Below are positions 17,638 to 27,002 of a stretch of 64,000 nucleotides of DNA, piece by piece. The DNA lies in the NCBI RefSeq assembly GCF_017798165.1, contig NZ_CP059068.1, positions 5,022,001 to 5,086,000 on the forward strand, in the 5' to 3' direction. A program made the translations under genes and the position numbers. Every line of letters starts with the position of its first letter. Within the stretch, counting starts at the first letter, position 1. This DNA comes from Rhodoferax sp. AJA081-3 (GTDB lineage: Bacteria; Pseudomonadota; Gammaproteobacteria; Burkholderiales; Burkholderiaceae_C). The notes under the pieces are model-generated. The model was not told the origin of the DNA and did not search any database. It saw only the letters and a program-made list of their open reading frames with translations.

Positions 17638-19230
17638 ATGAACCTCGACTGGAACAACCCCTACGCATCTGCCCGCTCTGCCGTCATGGGACGCAACGTG
17701 GTCAGCACCTCTCAACCCCTGGCCGCCCAGGCTGGTCTGCGCATGCTGCAGGCCGGTGGCAACGCGGTGGACGCCGCTCTGGCCGCGGCCATGGCATTGA
17801 CCGTGGTGGAGCCCACGGGCTGTGGCCTGGGCAGTGATGCCTTTGCCATCGTGTGGGACGGCAAGGCGCTGCATGGGCTTAACGCCTCGGGCCGCGCACC
17901 CGTGGCGTGGAACGCAGATCGGTTCAAGGGCCACACCGCCATGCCGGACAAGGGCTGGGACACGGTAACGGTGCCCGGCGCCGTATCGGCCTGGTCCACC
18001 CTGTCGCGTCGCTTTGGTCGGCTGCCCTTTGCCGATCTGGCCGCACCCGCCATTGCCTATGCGCGCCACGGTTTTCCGGTGTCACCCACCATTGCCCGCC
18101 TGTGGGCGCTGGGCGCAGCTCGGCTGGGCGATCAACCCGGCTTTGCCGAATGTTTTATGCCCCACGGACGCGCACCCCGCGCCAGTGAGATGTTCCGCAG
18201 CGAAGCCCATGCGCGCACGCTGGAGGCGATTGCCGACACCCACGGCGAGGCCTTTTACCGCGGGCCGCTGGCGCAGGCCATGGCCACACATGCCAGCGCG
18301 TGTGGCGGCGTGATGACGGAGGAAGACCTGGCCAGCCACAGCGTCGACTGGTGTGGCACGCTGGCCCAGCCCTTTGCCGGTTCTGTGGTGCACGAGATAC
18401 CGCCCAACGGCCAGGGCATTGCCGCACTGATGGCCATGGGCATGCTGGAGGCCCTAGGGATTGGCCAGCAGCCAGTGGACCATGTGGATACCGTGCACTG
18501 CGCCATTGAGGCCATGAAGCTGGCGCTGGCCGACCTGCACCACTACAACGCCGACCCTGCCGCCATGCGTGTGGCGCCCGGTGCCTTGCTGGACCCTGGC
18601 TACCTTGCCGAGCGGGCGCGCATGATTGATTTGCAGCAGGCGGGTGACCCCGGTTACGGCGCACCCAAGCCGGGTGGCACGGTGTATGTGGCCGCGGCAG
18701 ATGCCGGGGGCATGATGGTCTCTTTCATCCAGTCCAACTACATGGGTTTTGGCTCGGGCGTGGTGGTGCCGGGCACTGGCATCAGCCTGCAGAACCGGGG
18801 CAACGGGTTCTCGCTGGAGCCGGGCCACGCCAATGAAGTCGGTCCGGGCAAACGCCCGTCCCACACCATCATCCCCGCCTTTGCGATGCATGCCGACGGC
18901 ACACCGCAGATGGCCTTTGGTGTGATGGGAGGCCCCATGCAGTCACAAGGCCATTTGCAAATGGCCCTGCGTGTGTTGCGTTACGGCCAGAACCCGCAGG
19001 CCGCGGCAGATGCACCACGCTGGCGTGTCACAGGCGGGCGTGGTGTGGTGGTGGAGCCGGCCTTTGACCGCGATGTTGTGCAAGCGCTGGCGCAGCGCGG
19101 CCATGCCGTGCAGGTGGAGGGCGGTAACGGCGTGTTTGCGTTTGGCGGTGCGCAGCTCATCCTGAAAAATGGCGACAGCTACATCGCCGGTTCGGACCCG
19201 CGCAAGGATGGGCAGGCGGTGGCCTATTGA
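17638..19230 (+). CDS. Gamma-glutamyltransferase family protein
   Basis: The 530-residue protein has the N-terminal Ntn-hydrolase features of the family: [31 protein letters not shown] sequence (split here for length), [12 protein letters not shown] and LNASGRAP. The likely self-processing and catalytic Thr348 is in [10 protein letters not shown], followed by the [18 protein letters not shown] loop that in GGTs binds the donor. Family members cleave gamma-glutamyl bonds as in glutathione, or act on related acylated substrates. There is no obvious signal peptide, so it is probably cytoplasmic, and this cytoplasmic subfamily is poorly defined. It is divergent from the Bug gene with 65 bases between. 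Confidence 0.85.
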   Translation: MNLDWNNPYASARSAVMGRNVVSTSQPLAAQAGLRMLQAGGNAVDAALAAAMALTVVEPTGCGLGSDAFAIVWDGKALHGLNASGRAPVAWNADRFKGHTAMPDKGWDTVTVPGAVSAWSTLSRRFGRLPFADLAAPAIAYARHGFPVSPTIARLWALGAARLGDQPGFAECFMPHGRAPRASEMFRSEAHARTLEAIADTHGEAFYRGPLAQAMATHASACGGVMTEEDLASHSVDWCGTLAQPFAGSVVHEIPPNGQGIAALMAMGMLEALGIGQQPVDHVDTVHCAIEAMKLALADLHHYNADPAAMRVAPGALLDPGYLAERARMIDLQQAGDPGYGAPKPGGTVYVAAADAGGMMVSFIQSNYMGFGSGVVVPGTGISLQNRGNGFSLEPGHANEVGPGKRPSHTIIPAFAMHADGTPQMAFGVMGGPMQSQGHLQMALRVLRYGQNPQAAADAPRWRVTGGRGVVVEPAFDRDVVQALAQRGHAVQVEGGNGVFAFGGAQLILKNGDSYIAGSDPRKDGQAVAY

Positions 19231-19294
19231 TGCGCGCAAGGATTTCCCCTTAACACACTTGCATCGTCGAACATCCATGCATTGCAGCACTGCC

Positions 19295-19395
19295 TAAAAA
19301 CAAGGCACGGTCTGCAAAGCCAAGCCGGGCGCGGCTTTGCGGGCTTGTGAACACTGTTATCCACAACCTAGCCCACAGTAGGCAGGGGCAAGTTT
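19295..19395 (+). repeat. 101-bp intergenic repeat with DnaA box, copy 1
   Basis: Aligns without gaps to 45847-45947 with about 14 differences. It carries a perfect TTATCCACA (19357-19365) within the 22-base identical core, and upstream of it a potential stem-loop (GCAAAGCC pairing with GGCTTTGC). It lies in the 209-bp space between the gamma-glutamyltransferase and LacI genes and ends just before the LacI-type operator. Confidence 0.8.
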
Positions 19396-19402
19396 ATTTT
19401 TG

Positions 19403-19416
19403 TGAAAGCGGTTTCT
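19403..19416 (+). promoter_or_regulatory. LacI-type operator variant before the regulator gene
   Basis: TGAAAGCGGTTTCT matches 12 of 14 positions of the TGAAAGCGCTTTCA operator seen at the glucan operons. It lies 24 bases upstream of the regulator's ATG, where binding would block transcription or translation start, so autoregulation is likely. Confidence 0.65.
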
Positions 19417-19439
19417 GCCGTTGGCACTAAACTTGTCTG

Positions 19440-20519
19440 ATGAGCAAACCAACACCGCCCAAGAGCAGCGCCAAGACCACAACCACTCGCCCCACAGGCC
19501 CGGTCACCATCGAAATGGTGGCGCAGTTGGCAGGCGTGTCCGCCAGCACCATCTCTCGCATCCTCAACGGCACGGCCGTTGTCAGTGAGGTTAAACAAGA
19601 GGCCGTCAAGGACGCCATTGCCAAGCTGGGTTATGTGCCCAACCCGGTGGCCCGTGGCCTGGCCGGTGGACGCACCTACAGCATAGGTGTCATCACGCAA
19701 ACCATTGACAGCCCGTTCTACGGCACCTCGTTGCGCGGCATTGAGGAAGAGCTGAACCCGGCGGGCTACAACCCGTTGTTTGTCAGCGCACACTGGGACG
19801 CGGCAACTGAGGCACGCTGTATCGATGTGCTGCGCTCACGCCGGGTGGACGGCATCATCGTGCTGACCGGTCGTTTGTCAGACCAGGCCCTGAAGGCCTG
19901 CGCCAAGCACCTGCCGGTTGTGGTCACGGGCCGCACCCTGAAAGGGCCCGGCCTGTTCTCGCTGGATTTCGACAACTTCGCGGGGGGGCAAATGGCCACC
20001 GAGCATCTGATCGAGCTGGGGCACCGCCGCATTGCGCTGATCACCGGCGACCCGGAGCACCCTGATTCGAACGAGCGTATGCGCGGATACCGTGCCGCCT
20101 TGGACAAGGCTGGCATACCGTTCGACCCGGCGCTGGTGGTCGAAGGGGACTACAACGAGGGCAGCGGCCTGCGCGCCGTGGAGCACTTGATGGCAGGCGG
20201 GCAGTCGTTCACGGCCATCTTTGCGGCCAATGACCAGATGGCGTCTGGCGCCGTGCTGGGGCTGCACCGCAAAGGCGTGCGGGTTCCGCAAGACGTCTCC
20301 ATCGTGGGCTTTGATGACCTGCCCACATCCCCCTATGCCGTGCCACCACTGAGCACGATCCACCAATCGTCTTACGAGCAGGGGCGGCTGTCGGCACAGG
20401 CCATGCTGCAGTTGCTGGCCGGTACTCGACCCACTGCCACCGTTCCGCTGCCCAGGCTGATCGCGCGGGAATCCGCCGCACGCCTGTCAGGCAAAAGCAA
20501 CACACATCCCGTTCTTTAG
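19440..20519 (+). CDS. LacI-family transcriptional regulator of the beta-glucan locus
   Basis: A 359-residue repressor. The DNA-binding domain after a Thr/Pro-rich lead is VTIEMVAQLAGVSASTISRI, with hinge YVPNPVARGLAGGRTYSIGV; the remainder is a periplasmic-binding-protein-like effector domain (FIFAANDQM-like segment and VSIVGFDDLPTSPY). It sits directly before the TonB receptor operon. Five sites of the TGAAAGCG type lie at its own gene, the receptor promoter and the divergent promoter pair at 36.9-37.0 kb, so it is the obvious regulator of both operons. The inducer is unknown; a glucose disaccharide released from beta-glucan would fit. Confidence 0.9.
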   Translation: MSKPTPPKSSAKTTTTRPTGPVTIEMVAQLAGVSASTISRILNGTAVVSEVKQEAVKDAIAKLGYVPNPVARGLAGGRTYSIGVITQTIDSPFYGTSLRGIEEELNPAGYNPLFVSAHWDAATEARCIDVLRSRRVDGIIVLTGRLSDQALKACAKHLPVVVTGRTLKGPGLFSLDFDNFAGGQMATEHLIELGHRRIALITGDPEHPDSNERMRGYRAALDKAGIPFDPALVVEGDYNEGSGLRAVEHLMAGGQSFTAIFAANDQMASGAVLGLHRKGVRVPQDVSIVGFDDLPTSPYAVPPLSTIHQSSYEQGRLSAQAMLQLLAGTRPTATVPLPRLIARESAARLSGKSNTHPVL

Positions 20520-20553
20520 AGCGACGCGGCGCAGATATAGGGTTAGCCCCAAG

Positions 20554-20596
20554 TTGACACTTGAAAGCGATTTCAACGATCATGAAAGCGCTTTCA
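20554..20596 (+). promoter_or_regulatory. Repressible promoter of the TonB receptor operon with two operators
   Basis: TTGACA (20554-20559), an 18-base spacer and GATCAT (20578-20583). Operator 1, TTGAAAGCGATTTCAA (20561-20576), fills the spacer; operator 2, TGAAAGCGCTTTCA (20583-20596), begins at the last base of the -10 box. Their centres are 21 bp apart, two helical turns, so two dimers would lie on the same face and occlude RNA polymerase. Confidence 0.82.
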
Positions 20597-20691
20597 AAGA
20601 TCGGTCCCAAAAGTAAAAATACGGAAGGGGCTGACGATTTAGCTGTTGACCGTATCCGCTCGCTTCATCCATAAAAATCTGGAGACATTGA

Positions 20692-23673
20692 ATGAATAAA
20701 TCACCCTCGCCGCTGCGCATGCGCAATGGGCGTCCTCTGTTCCGCCTGGGAACGCTTGCTGCGGCCTGCGCATTGCTCGTGGCCGAGTCTGGCGGCGCCT
20801 ATGCCCAACAGGCCACAGTAGCGCCGCAGGCAGCGACCGATTCGGGCGCACTGCAGGCCGTGACCGTGACCGGCATTCGTGCCAGCCTGAGTTCGGCGAT
20901 GGACCTCAAGCGCGACGGCCAGGGTGTGGTGGACGGCATCAACGCCGAAGAGATTGGCAAGTTTCCGGATACCAATCTGGCGGAATCCCTGCAGCGCATC
21001 AGCGGTGTGTCCATCGACCGCTCGATCGGTGAGGGCTCCAAGGTGACGGTGCGTGGTGTGGGCCCCGACTTCAACATGGTGCTGCTCAATGGCCGCCAGA
21101 TGCCAGCCTCCACCTTGCTGGATACGGCAGCCTCCAACTCCCGCGCATTCGATTTTGCGAACCTGGCGTCTGAATCCATCTCGGGCATTGAGGTCTACAA
21201 GACCAGCCGTTCCAGCACACCAGCGGGTGGCATTGGCGCCACGATCAACATCAAGACGGCACGGCCCCTGGGCAGTCCTTCGGTTGCCAGCATTGGTTTC
21301 AAGGAGGTGCTGGACACGTCCAACAGCAACCTGCCCAGCCACCTGCAGGGCAAGAATCTCACGCCCGAGATTTCGGGCATCTACAGCGACACATTTGCGG
21401 ATGGCAAGTTCGGTATCGCCATCAGCGCCAGTCACCAGGAGCGTAGCCTGGGTTACAACCAGGCAGGCGTGCCCAACGGCTGGCGGGCGATCAACGCGGG
21501 CAGCAACGACTGGGGTTCGGTCTCCAACGCCAACCGGCCTGGCTCTGACGTCAATTTGTATTCCACGCCGCAGAACCCCAACTACTCCATGACCGGTGTG
21601 CAGCGCCAACGTGACAACGGCCAGCTGACGCTGCAGTTTGTACCCGTTACCGACGTCAAAGCCACAGTGGACTACACCTATTCCCGCAACAAGGTTCAAA
21701 GCAAACGCAACGACCTGGGTGTGTGGCAGAACTTTGGCGGTGACGTGACCAGGGCTACCTGGACCCCAGGCCCCGTAGCTGGGCCGCTGATCTACACCGA
21801 GACCTATGCCAACGCCGGCGATATCGCCATGGGTGCGGCCGAGTTCGCGACCAAAAACGAAAACAAGTCGACCGGCGTGAATGTGGAGTGGAAAGTCTCG
21901 GACCGCCTGAAGCTGGAGTTCGACACCCACCGCTCGTCGGCCGAATCGGGCGCAGACAGCCCTTACGGGTCCAGCGCAGTGCTGGGCGGTGCGCAGTTCA
22001 CCCGCACGGGTAACACCATCGATTTCAGCCGGGATTTTCCGGTCATCAGCATCTCGGGTGGTGATGTGGACCCATCCAAAATGATGGTCACGGGCTCCTC
22101 GTTCCGCAACAGTTACATGCTCTCCAAGGTGGACCAGACGCAGGTCAAGGGCGCTTTCAAGATTGACGAAGATTCTGGCCTGAACTTTGGCCTCTCCAGC
22201 ACCCGCGTCGACAACCGCTCGGCCTATGCCAACGTGGACAACGGGTCGTGGGGCGGGCAGGGTGCACCGGCCAACTACGCCGACGGCTCGTGGCGCCGGG
22301 ATACCTTGCGCCAGTATTTCTCCAAGATCAGCGGCAGTGACAACCCGGCCCTGTTCAACCAGATACTGTTTGGAGATTTCACCGCTTTGCGCCAGCAGGC
22401 TATTGCGCAGTCCGGTCGCCCCGACTGGTACCAGGCGCCAACCGAGTTCACGACGGACCGTCGTGTTACCGAGAAATCGATGAGCGGCTACATCCAGTAC
22501 AACAAGGACTGGGATACGGCGCTGCCCATGCGATCCGCTATTGGTGTGCGGTACGAAAAAACGGATGTTGTGTCCTCCGCCCTGGTGCCCACGGCAACCG
22601 GCATCGTCTGGGGCAGCAACAACGAATACACCGTACAGTTCGGTGCGCCAGGCTTTACCACGCTGGAGGGCAGCTACAGCTACCTGCTGCCCAGCCTGGA
22701 CTATGACGTGGACCTGTCCAAGGACCTCAAGTTCCGCGCCAGTTATGGTGAAACCATCGGCCGTCCTGGTTGGGGTGACATCCAGGGTGGGCAGACGCTG
22801 GATGGCTTGGCCCGTGTTTATGGCGGAACAGGTGGCCAGGGCAATCCGGACCTGAAGCCACTGAAGTCGAAGAACATCGACCTGTCTCTGGAGTGGTACT
22901 ACGCCAAAGGCAGCTTCGCTTCCATCGGCTACTTCCGCAAGGCCATCGAGAACTACATCGGCAATGCGCAGGTCACGGCCACTCCGTTCAATTTGCGCAC
23001 ACCAGCCAATGGCCTGTTCTGGAACGAGGCAGTTGCAAAGGGCTGCGGCGCTACGGACATCACCTGCATCCGCAACTACATCTTCAAGAACAAGAATGGT
23101 CAGCAGGGCGTGGTGCGCGGGCCAGACGATGCCAATGGCAACCAGACCGGAACGATTGCAGGCCAGGCAGGCGATCCGATTGCGACCTTCCTGATCAATA
23201 CACCTTCCAATCAGAAGTCCGACACCTTGACCGGCTGGGAGCTGAATGTGCAGCACATGTTTGGCAACAGCGGGTTTGGCGTCTCCAGCAACTACACCAA
23301 GGTGGGATCGGGCCTGAAGTTTGACAACAGCCAGACGACTGAGCAGTTTGCGCTGCTGGGTGTCAGCGACTCTGCCAACTTGGTGGGTTTCTACGAGAAC
23401 GACAAATGGTCGGTGCGTGCTGCCTACAACTGGCGCGGTGAGTTTCTGTCGGGACTCAATGATGGGTCTGGGGCCAATCCGCTGTACACCGAAGCCTATG
23501 GGCAGCTGGACATGAATGTCTCCTACAAGTGGAACAAAAACTTGTCACTGCAGTTCGAGGCCATCAATCTGAACGACGGCATCCAGCGCCTGCACGGACG
23601 TTCGCAGTCCCAGGTGAACTATGTGACCCAAACCGGGCCGCGTTATATGTTTGGACTGCGTTACAAGCTGTGA
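20692..23673 (+). CDS. TonB-dependent receptor, carbohydrate-uptake type
   Basis: A 993-residue outer-membrane receptor. After a signal peptide (GGAYAQ) comes a TonB-box-like VTVTGIRASL, a plug domain with EEIGKFPDTNLAESLQRISG, VRGVGPDFNMVLLNGRQMP and ASESISGIEVYKTS, then a long barrel ending in MFGLRYKL with a terminal aromatic-rich strand. This is the Xanthomonas/Caulobacter-type subfamily that imports oligosaccharides, not a siderophore type. GGAGA lies six bases before ATG 20692. It is the first structural gene of the LacI-controlled operon, followed by SapC, cupin and halogenase-like genes. With GH16, GH30 and GH1 nearby, a beta-glucan oligosaccharide is the expected substrate. Confidence 0.93.
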   Translation: MNKSPSPLRMRNGRPLFRLGTLAAACALLVAESGGAYAQQATVAPQAATDSGALQAVTVTGIRASLSSAMDLKRDGQGVVDGINAEEIGKFPDTNLAESLQRISGVSIDRSIGEGSKVTVRGVGPDFNMVLLNGRQMPASTLLDTAASNSRAFDFANLASESISGIEVYKTSRSSTPAGGIGATINIKTARPLGSPSVASIGFKEVLDTSNSNLPSHLQGKNLTPEISGIYSDTFADGKFGIAISASHQERSLGYNQAGVPNGWRAINAGSNDWGSVSNANRPGSDVNLYSTPQNPNYSMTGVQRQRDNGQLTLQFVPVTDVKATVDYTYSRNKVQSKRNDLGVWQNFGGDVTRATWTPGPVAGPLIYTETYANAGDIAMGAAEFATKNENKSTGVNVEWKVSDRLKLEFDTHRSSAESGADSPYGSSAVLGGAQFTRTGNTIDFSRDFPVISISGGDVDPSKMMVTGSSFRNSYMLSKVDQTQVKGAFKIDEDSGLNFGLSSTRVDNRSAYANVDNGSWGGQGAPANYADGSWRRDTLRQYFSKISGSDNPALFNQILFGDFTALRQQAIAQSGRPDWYQAPTEFTTDRRVTEKSMSGYIQYNKDWDTALPMRSAIGVRYEKTDVVSSALVPTATGIVWGSNNEYTVQFGAPGFTTLEGSYSYLLPSLDYDVDLSKDLKFRASYGETIGRPGWGDIQGGQTLDGLARVYGGTGGQGNPDLKPLKSKNIDLSLEWYYAKGSFASIGYFRKAIENYIGNAQVTATPFNLRTPANGLFWNEAVAKGCGATDITCIRNYIFKNKNGQQGVVRGPDDANGNQTGTIAGQAGDPIATFLINTPSNQKSDTLTGWELNVQHMFGNSGFGVSSNYTKVGSGLKFDNSQTTEQFALLGVSDSANLVGFYENDKWSVRAAYNWRGEFLSGLNDGSGANPLYTEAYGQLDMNVSYKWNKNLSLQFEAINLNDGIQRLHGRSQSQVNYVTQTGPRYMFGLRYKL

Positions 23674-23679
23674 CCGTGC

Positions 23680-23711
23680 CAGGCCATTGCAGCATGGGCT
23701 GCAGTGGCCTG
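23680..23711 (+). other. Intra-operon hairpin between TonB receptor and SapC genes
   Basis: CAGGCCA and TGCAGC pair with GCTGCA and TGGCCTG around an ATGG loop, giving a 14-bp stem with one T.G wobble. No T tract follows, so it is more likely an mRNA-stability or processing element that favours the receptor over downstream genes. The core CAGCATGGGCTG flanked by GGCCA and TGGCC recurs in the terminator at 37072-37109. Confidence 0.7.
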
Positions 23712-23763
23712 ACAATTGGATCGCACTACACAAGCCGCTGGGAATCAGCGGCGCAAACAAACC

Positions 23764-24477
23764 ATGTCCCTTCCTGTTCTGCTCAATAACGTTGACCACA
23801 AGGACCTGCGCATCATCACCACGCGCAGCGCCCGGTACGGTGACAACGTGATGACCGCTTTGTCGTTTCCGCATGAGTTCCGCAACCTGCAGGCGCATTA
23901 CCCCATCGTGTTTTTTAAGTCGGAGGACGGCACCGGGTTTCACTCGGCTGCGCTGTTGGGTTTTCAGGAAGGTGAAAACCTTTTCCTGGAAGCAGGCGGT
24001 TGGGATGCCGCCTATGTGCCGCTGACACTGGCACGCCAACCCTTTCTGATCGGCAACGTCAAGGGCGAAATGCTGTTGCATGTCGATCTGGACAGTCCAA
24101 AAGTCAGCCGAACCGAAGGTGAGCCGGCGTTTCTGGAGTACGGTGGCAATACGGATTACCTGGAGCAGGTGAGCTCCATGTTGCGCGCCATCCATGATGG
24201 TCTGGAGCAGGCGCCGGCGTTCGGCGCGGCGCTGCAGGAATTCAATTTGCTGGAGTCGTTTGTATTTGATGTTGAGTTGCCGGATGGAACCCAGCACCGG
24301 CTGGCCGGTTGTTACACGATCAACGAAGAGCGGCTGCAGGCGCTGGATGGTGCAGCGCTGGAGCAGCTGAGCCGGGCGGGGTTCCTGCAGCCGATTTATA
24401 TGGTGATTGCATCCTTGTCGAACCTGCGCGCGCTGGCCGAACGCAAACGCCGGGCCCATGTTGCTGCCAGCCGCTAA
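23764..24477 (+). CDS. SapC-family protein
   Basis: A 237-residue protein of the SapC family (first named for a Campylobacter S-layer protein). Features seen are LLNNVDHKDLRI, PIVFFKSEDG and a C-terminal half with the repeated INEERLQALDG pattern. No signal peptide or membrane span is visible. SapC genes recur beside TonB receptors, cupin_8 and tryptophan-halogenase genes in carbohydrate loci of Caulobacter, Xanthomonas and Alteromonadales; their biochemical role is not established. The start ATG 23764 lies 90 bases after the receptor, behind a hairpin, and lacks a strong ribosome site. An upstream in-frame start at 23716 is less likely. Confidence 0.85.
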   Translation: MSLPVLLNNVDHKDLRIITTRSARYGDNVMTALSFPHEFRNLQAHYPIVFFKSEDGTGFHSAALLGFQEGENLFLEAGGWDAAYVPLTLARQPFLIGNVKGEMLLHVDLDSPKVSRTEGEPAFLEYGGNTDYLEQVSSMLRAIHDGLEQAPAFGAALQEFNLLESFVFDVELPDGTQHRLAGCYTINEERLQALDGAALEQLSRAGFLQPIYMVIASLSNLRALAERKRRAHVAASR

Positions 24478-24481
24478 ACCG

Positions 24482-25474
24482 ATGCGCACGCTGACCGGCC
24501 TGGACCTACAGGCGCTGCCGGATGCGGTGCTGCGCTCCACCCAACCGCTGGTCCTGAAGGGCCTGGTGGCGCAATGGCCCATGGTGCAGGCCGCACGGCG
24601 CTCCGGACAGGCGGCAGCGCAGTACCTGCGCGGCTTCTACCATGGGGCCGAGGTTGAGGCGTTTATGGGAGAACCGCAATATGAAGGTCGATTTTTTTAC
24701 AACGACGATCTGACGGGTTTCAACTTTCGCACCGTGCGGCGCAAGCTCGATGACGTGTTGGACGATCTTGATCACTCTGCTGTGGAGGCGCCGGCACCTG
24801 GCATCTACGTAGGGTCCGCCACGCTGGACAGCTGCCTGCCAGGATTCCGCTCCGAGAACGATGTGCCTCTGGGTGACCGCGATGCGCTGGCCAGTATCTG
24901 GATCGGCAACCGCACACGTATTGCCGCCCATTACGATGCACCCGACAACCTGGCGTGTGTGGTGGCAGGGCGTAGACGTTTTACGCTGCTGCCTCCCGAG
25001 CAACTGGAAAATCTGTATGTCGGTCCCCTGGATCTGACACCGGCGGGCCAGCCTGTGAGCTTGGTCGATTTTGTCAACCCTGACCTGGAGAAGTTCCCCC
25101 GGTTCGCACAGGCCCTGCAGAGTGCGCAGGTTGCAGAGCTGGAGCCGGGTGATGCCATCTTCATCCCCAGCATGTGGTGGCACCACATCGAGGCATTGGA
25201 TGACTTCAATGTGCTGGTGAACTACTGGTGGAAGCAGACACCGGCCTATATGGATCCCGCCATGAATGCATTGATCCTGGCCATCATGTGTGTGCGCGAT
25301 TTGCCTCCCGAGCAACGCAAGGCCTGGGCCGGGCTCTTTGACCACTATGTGTTCAAAGCTGATAGCGAATCTACTGCACACATCCCGCCACATGCCAAGG
25401 GCATTCTGGGGGCCATGGAGGCCAACACGACACGTATGCTGCGGGCGCATCTACTCAAAAAACTGAACCGTTGA
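24482..25474 (+). CDS. Cupin-like (JmjC-related) Fe(II)/2-oxoglutarate-type protein
   Basis: A 330-residue protein of the Cupin_8 family. The metal-binding facial triad is visible as His150-x-Asp152 (RIAAHYDAPDN) and a distal His234 (PSMWWHHIEAL), and Lys/Arg residues follow in VVAGRRRFTLLPP. Such proteins are putative iron- and 2-oxoglutarate-dependent hydroxylases or demethylases acting on proteins or small molecules; the substrate here is unknown. The ATG at 24482 is four bases after the SapC stop; a second ATG at 24458 would overlap SapC, and neither has a strong ribosome site. It belongs to the conserved SapC-cupin-halogenase trio of TonB carbohydrate operons. Confidence 0.82.
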   Translation: MRTLTGLDLQALPDAVLRSTQPLVLKGLVAQWPMVQAARRSGQAAAQYLRGFYHGAEVEAFMGEPQYEGRFFYNDDLTGFNFRTVRRKLDDVLDDLDHSAVEAPAPGIYVGSATLDSCLPGFRSENDVPLGDRDALASIWIGNRTRIAAHYDAPDNLACVVAGRRRFTLLPPEQLENLYVGPLDLTPAGQPVSLVDFVNPDLEKFPRFAQALQSAQVAELEPGDAIFIPSMWWHHIEALDDFNVLVNYWWKQTPAYMDPAMNALILAIMCVRDLPPEQRKAWAGLFDHYVFKADSESTAHIPPHAKGILGAMEANTTRMLRAHLLKKLNR

Positions 25475-25487
25475 CAGGAGACCGAAA

Positions 25488-27002
25488 TTGAACGAACAAG
25501 GCCACACCGACAGGGATGCCAAACCCATCCAGCGCATTGTGATTGCAGGTGGCGGCACGGCCGGATGGATGGTCGCGGCGCTGATGTCCAAAACACTGGG
25601 CAAGTCGCTGGATATTAAGCTGGTGGAGTCCGATGAAATTGGTACGGTGGGCGTGGGGGAGGCCACCATCCCCACACTGCTGACCTTCCACGAACTGCTG
25701 GAAATCAACGAACAAGAATTCATGGCCGCCACACAGGCCACCTTCAAGCTGGGCATTGGTTTTGAGAACTGGCGCAACGTCAATGAAAATTACGTGCACT
25801 CCTTTGGCACCACCGGTACGGACCATTGGACAGCAGGCTTTCAGCACTTTTGGCACAAAGGCCGCGAGCGCAATCTGGCGGGCGACTACGGAGACTATTG
25901 CCTGGAGCTGAAGGCAGCATTGGCCGGTCGGTTTGCACACCTGCCACGCACCGGCATGAACTATGCGTTTCATCTGGACGCGACGCTGTACGCCAAGTTT
26001 CTGCGCAAGTTCAGCGAAGGTTTTGGTGTGCAGCGTGTGGAGGGCAAGATTGTCCAGGTGAAAGCCGACGCGGACAGTGGCCACATCCGGTCCATCAAGC
26101 TGGACTCGGGTGCCGACATTGAAGGCGATCTGTTCATCGACTGCACGGGCTTTCGTGGGCTGTTGATTGGCGAGACGCTGAAGGTGCCGTACCAGGACTG
26201 GTCGCACTGGTTGTTCAACGACAGTGCCGTCGCGGCACAGACCGAATCGGTTGGTGAAGCCGTGCCCTACACCCGCTCCATTGCCCATGCGTCGGGCTGG
26301 CAGTGGCGCATTCCGCTGCAACACCGGGTTGGCAATGGACTGGTGTACAGCAGCCGATACATCGACGACGAACAGGCCAAGACCACACTGATGGCCCATC
26401 TGCAGGGCCAGCCGCTGATGCAACCGCGGGTGCTGAAGTTTCGGCCCGGCCAACGCCACAAGACCTGGCACAAGAACTGTGTCGCCATTGGCCTGTCCAG
26501 CGGTTTCATCGAGCCCCTGGAATCCACCAGCATCCACCTGATCCAGCGCGGCATCATCCGTTTGATGCGTTTGTTCCCCGTGCGGGGGATTTGCCAGGCC
26601 GATGTGGACGAGTACAACCAGCAGACGCTGGACGAGATTGAACACATCCGCGACTTTGTGGTGTTGCACTACAAGGTGACGAACCGGACCGACTCGCCGT
26701 ACTGGAATGCCTGCCGCAGCATGGAAGTGCCTGCATCGCTGCAGCACCGTATCAACCTGTTCCGTGAGACCGGGCGTGTGTTCAGGGTACCCAATGAGTT
26801 GTTTGCCGAAAACTCCTGGATCCAGGTGATGCTGGGGCAGGGCATTACACCCAAGCAGCACCACCAGTCGGCCGACCTGATGGGCGACGCCGAGCTGTCG
26901 CGGTTTCTGAACGGTATCAAGGCCAACATCGACCGGACGGTGGCGCAGCTGCCCACACACCAGGCCTATTTTCAACAGTACTGCGGGGCGGCCAAGGTAT
27001 GA
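25488..27002 (+). CDS. Tryptophan-halogenase-family flavoprotein
   Basis: A 504-residue FAD protein. The start is TTG 25488 with AGGAG eight bases upstream. Features are the FAD motif GGGTAGW (21-27), GEATIP (57-62), the WxWxIP halogenase signature (Trp271, Trp273), Lys87 aligned with the catalytic lysine of PrnA/RebH (FKLGIGFENW), and Glu345 in EPLESTSIH aligned with the catalytic glutamate. Flavin-dependent halogenases make HOCl at FAD and pass it through a lysine chloramine to tryptophan. The presence of such a protein in a sugar-uptake operon is recurrent in proteobacteria but unexplained; a tryptophan product is not implied. A partner flavin reductase is not in the operon. Confidence 0.88.
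   Translation: MNEQGHTDRDAKPIQRIVIAGGGTAGWMVAALMSKTLGKSLDIKLVESDEIGTVGVGEATIPTLLTFHELLEINEQEFMAATQATFKLGIGFENWRNVNENYVHSFGTTGTDHWTAGFQHFWHKGRERNLAGDYGDYCLELKAALAGRFAHLPRTGMNYAFHLDATLYAKFLRKFSEGFGVQRVEGKIVQVKADADSGHIRSIKLDSGADIEGDLFIDCTGFRGLLIGETLKVPYQDWSHWLFNDSAVAAQTESVGEAVPYTRSIAHASGWQWRIPLQHRVGNGLVYSSRYIDDEQAKTTLMAHLQGQPLMQPRVLKFRPGQRHKTWHKNCVAIGLSSGFIEPLESTSIHLIQRGIIRLMRLFPVRGICQADVDEYNQQTLDEIEHIRDFVVLHYKVTNRTDSPYWNACRSMEVPASLQHRINLFRETGRVFRVPNELFAENSWIQVMLGQGITPKQHHQSADLMGDAELSRFLNGIKANIDRTVAQLPTHQAYFQQYCGAAKV

Noticed and set aside
20701..23256. An 851-codon open frame antisense to the TonB receptor.
   Set aside because: It lies wholly within a well-supported receptor gene; high GC makes long antisense frames common. 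Its composition looks like a shadow (low-complexity, valine/glycine/arginine-rich) and shows no family motif.
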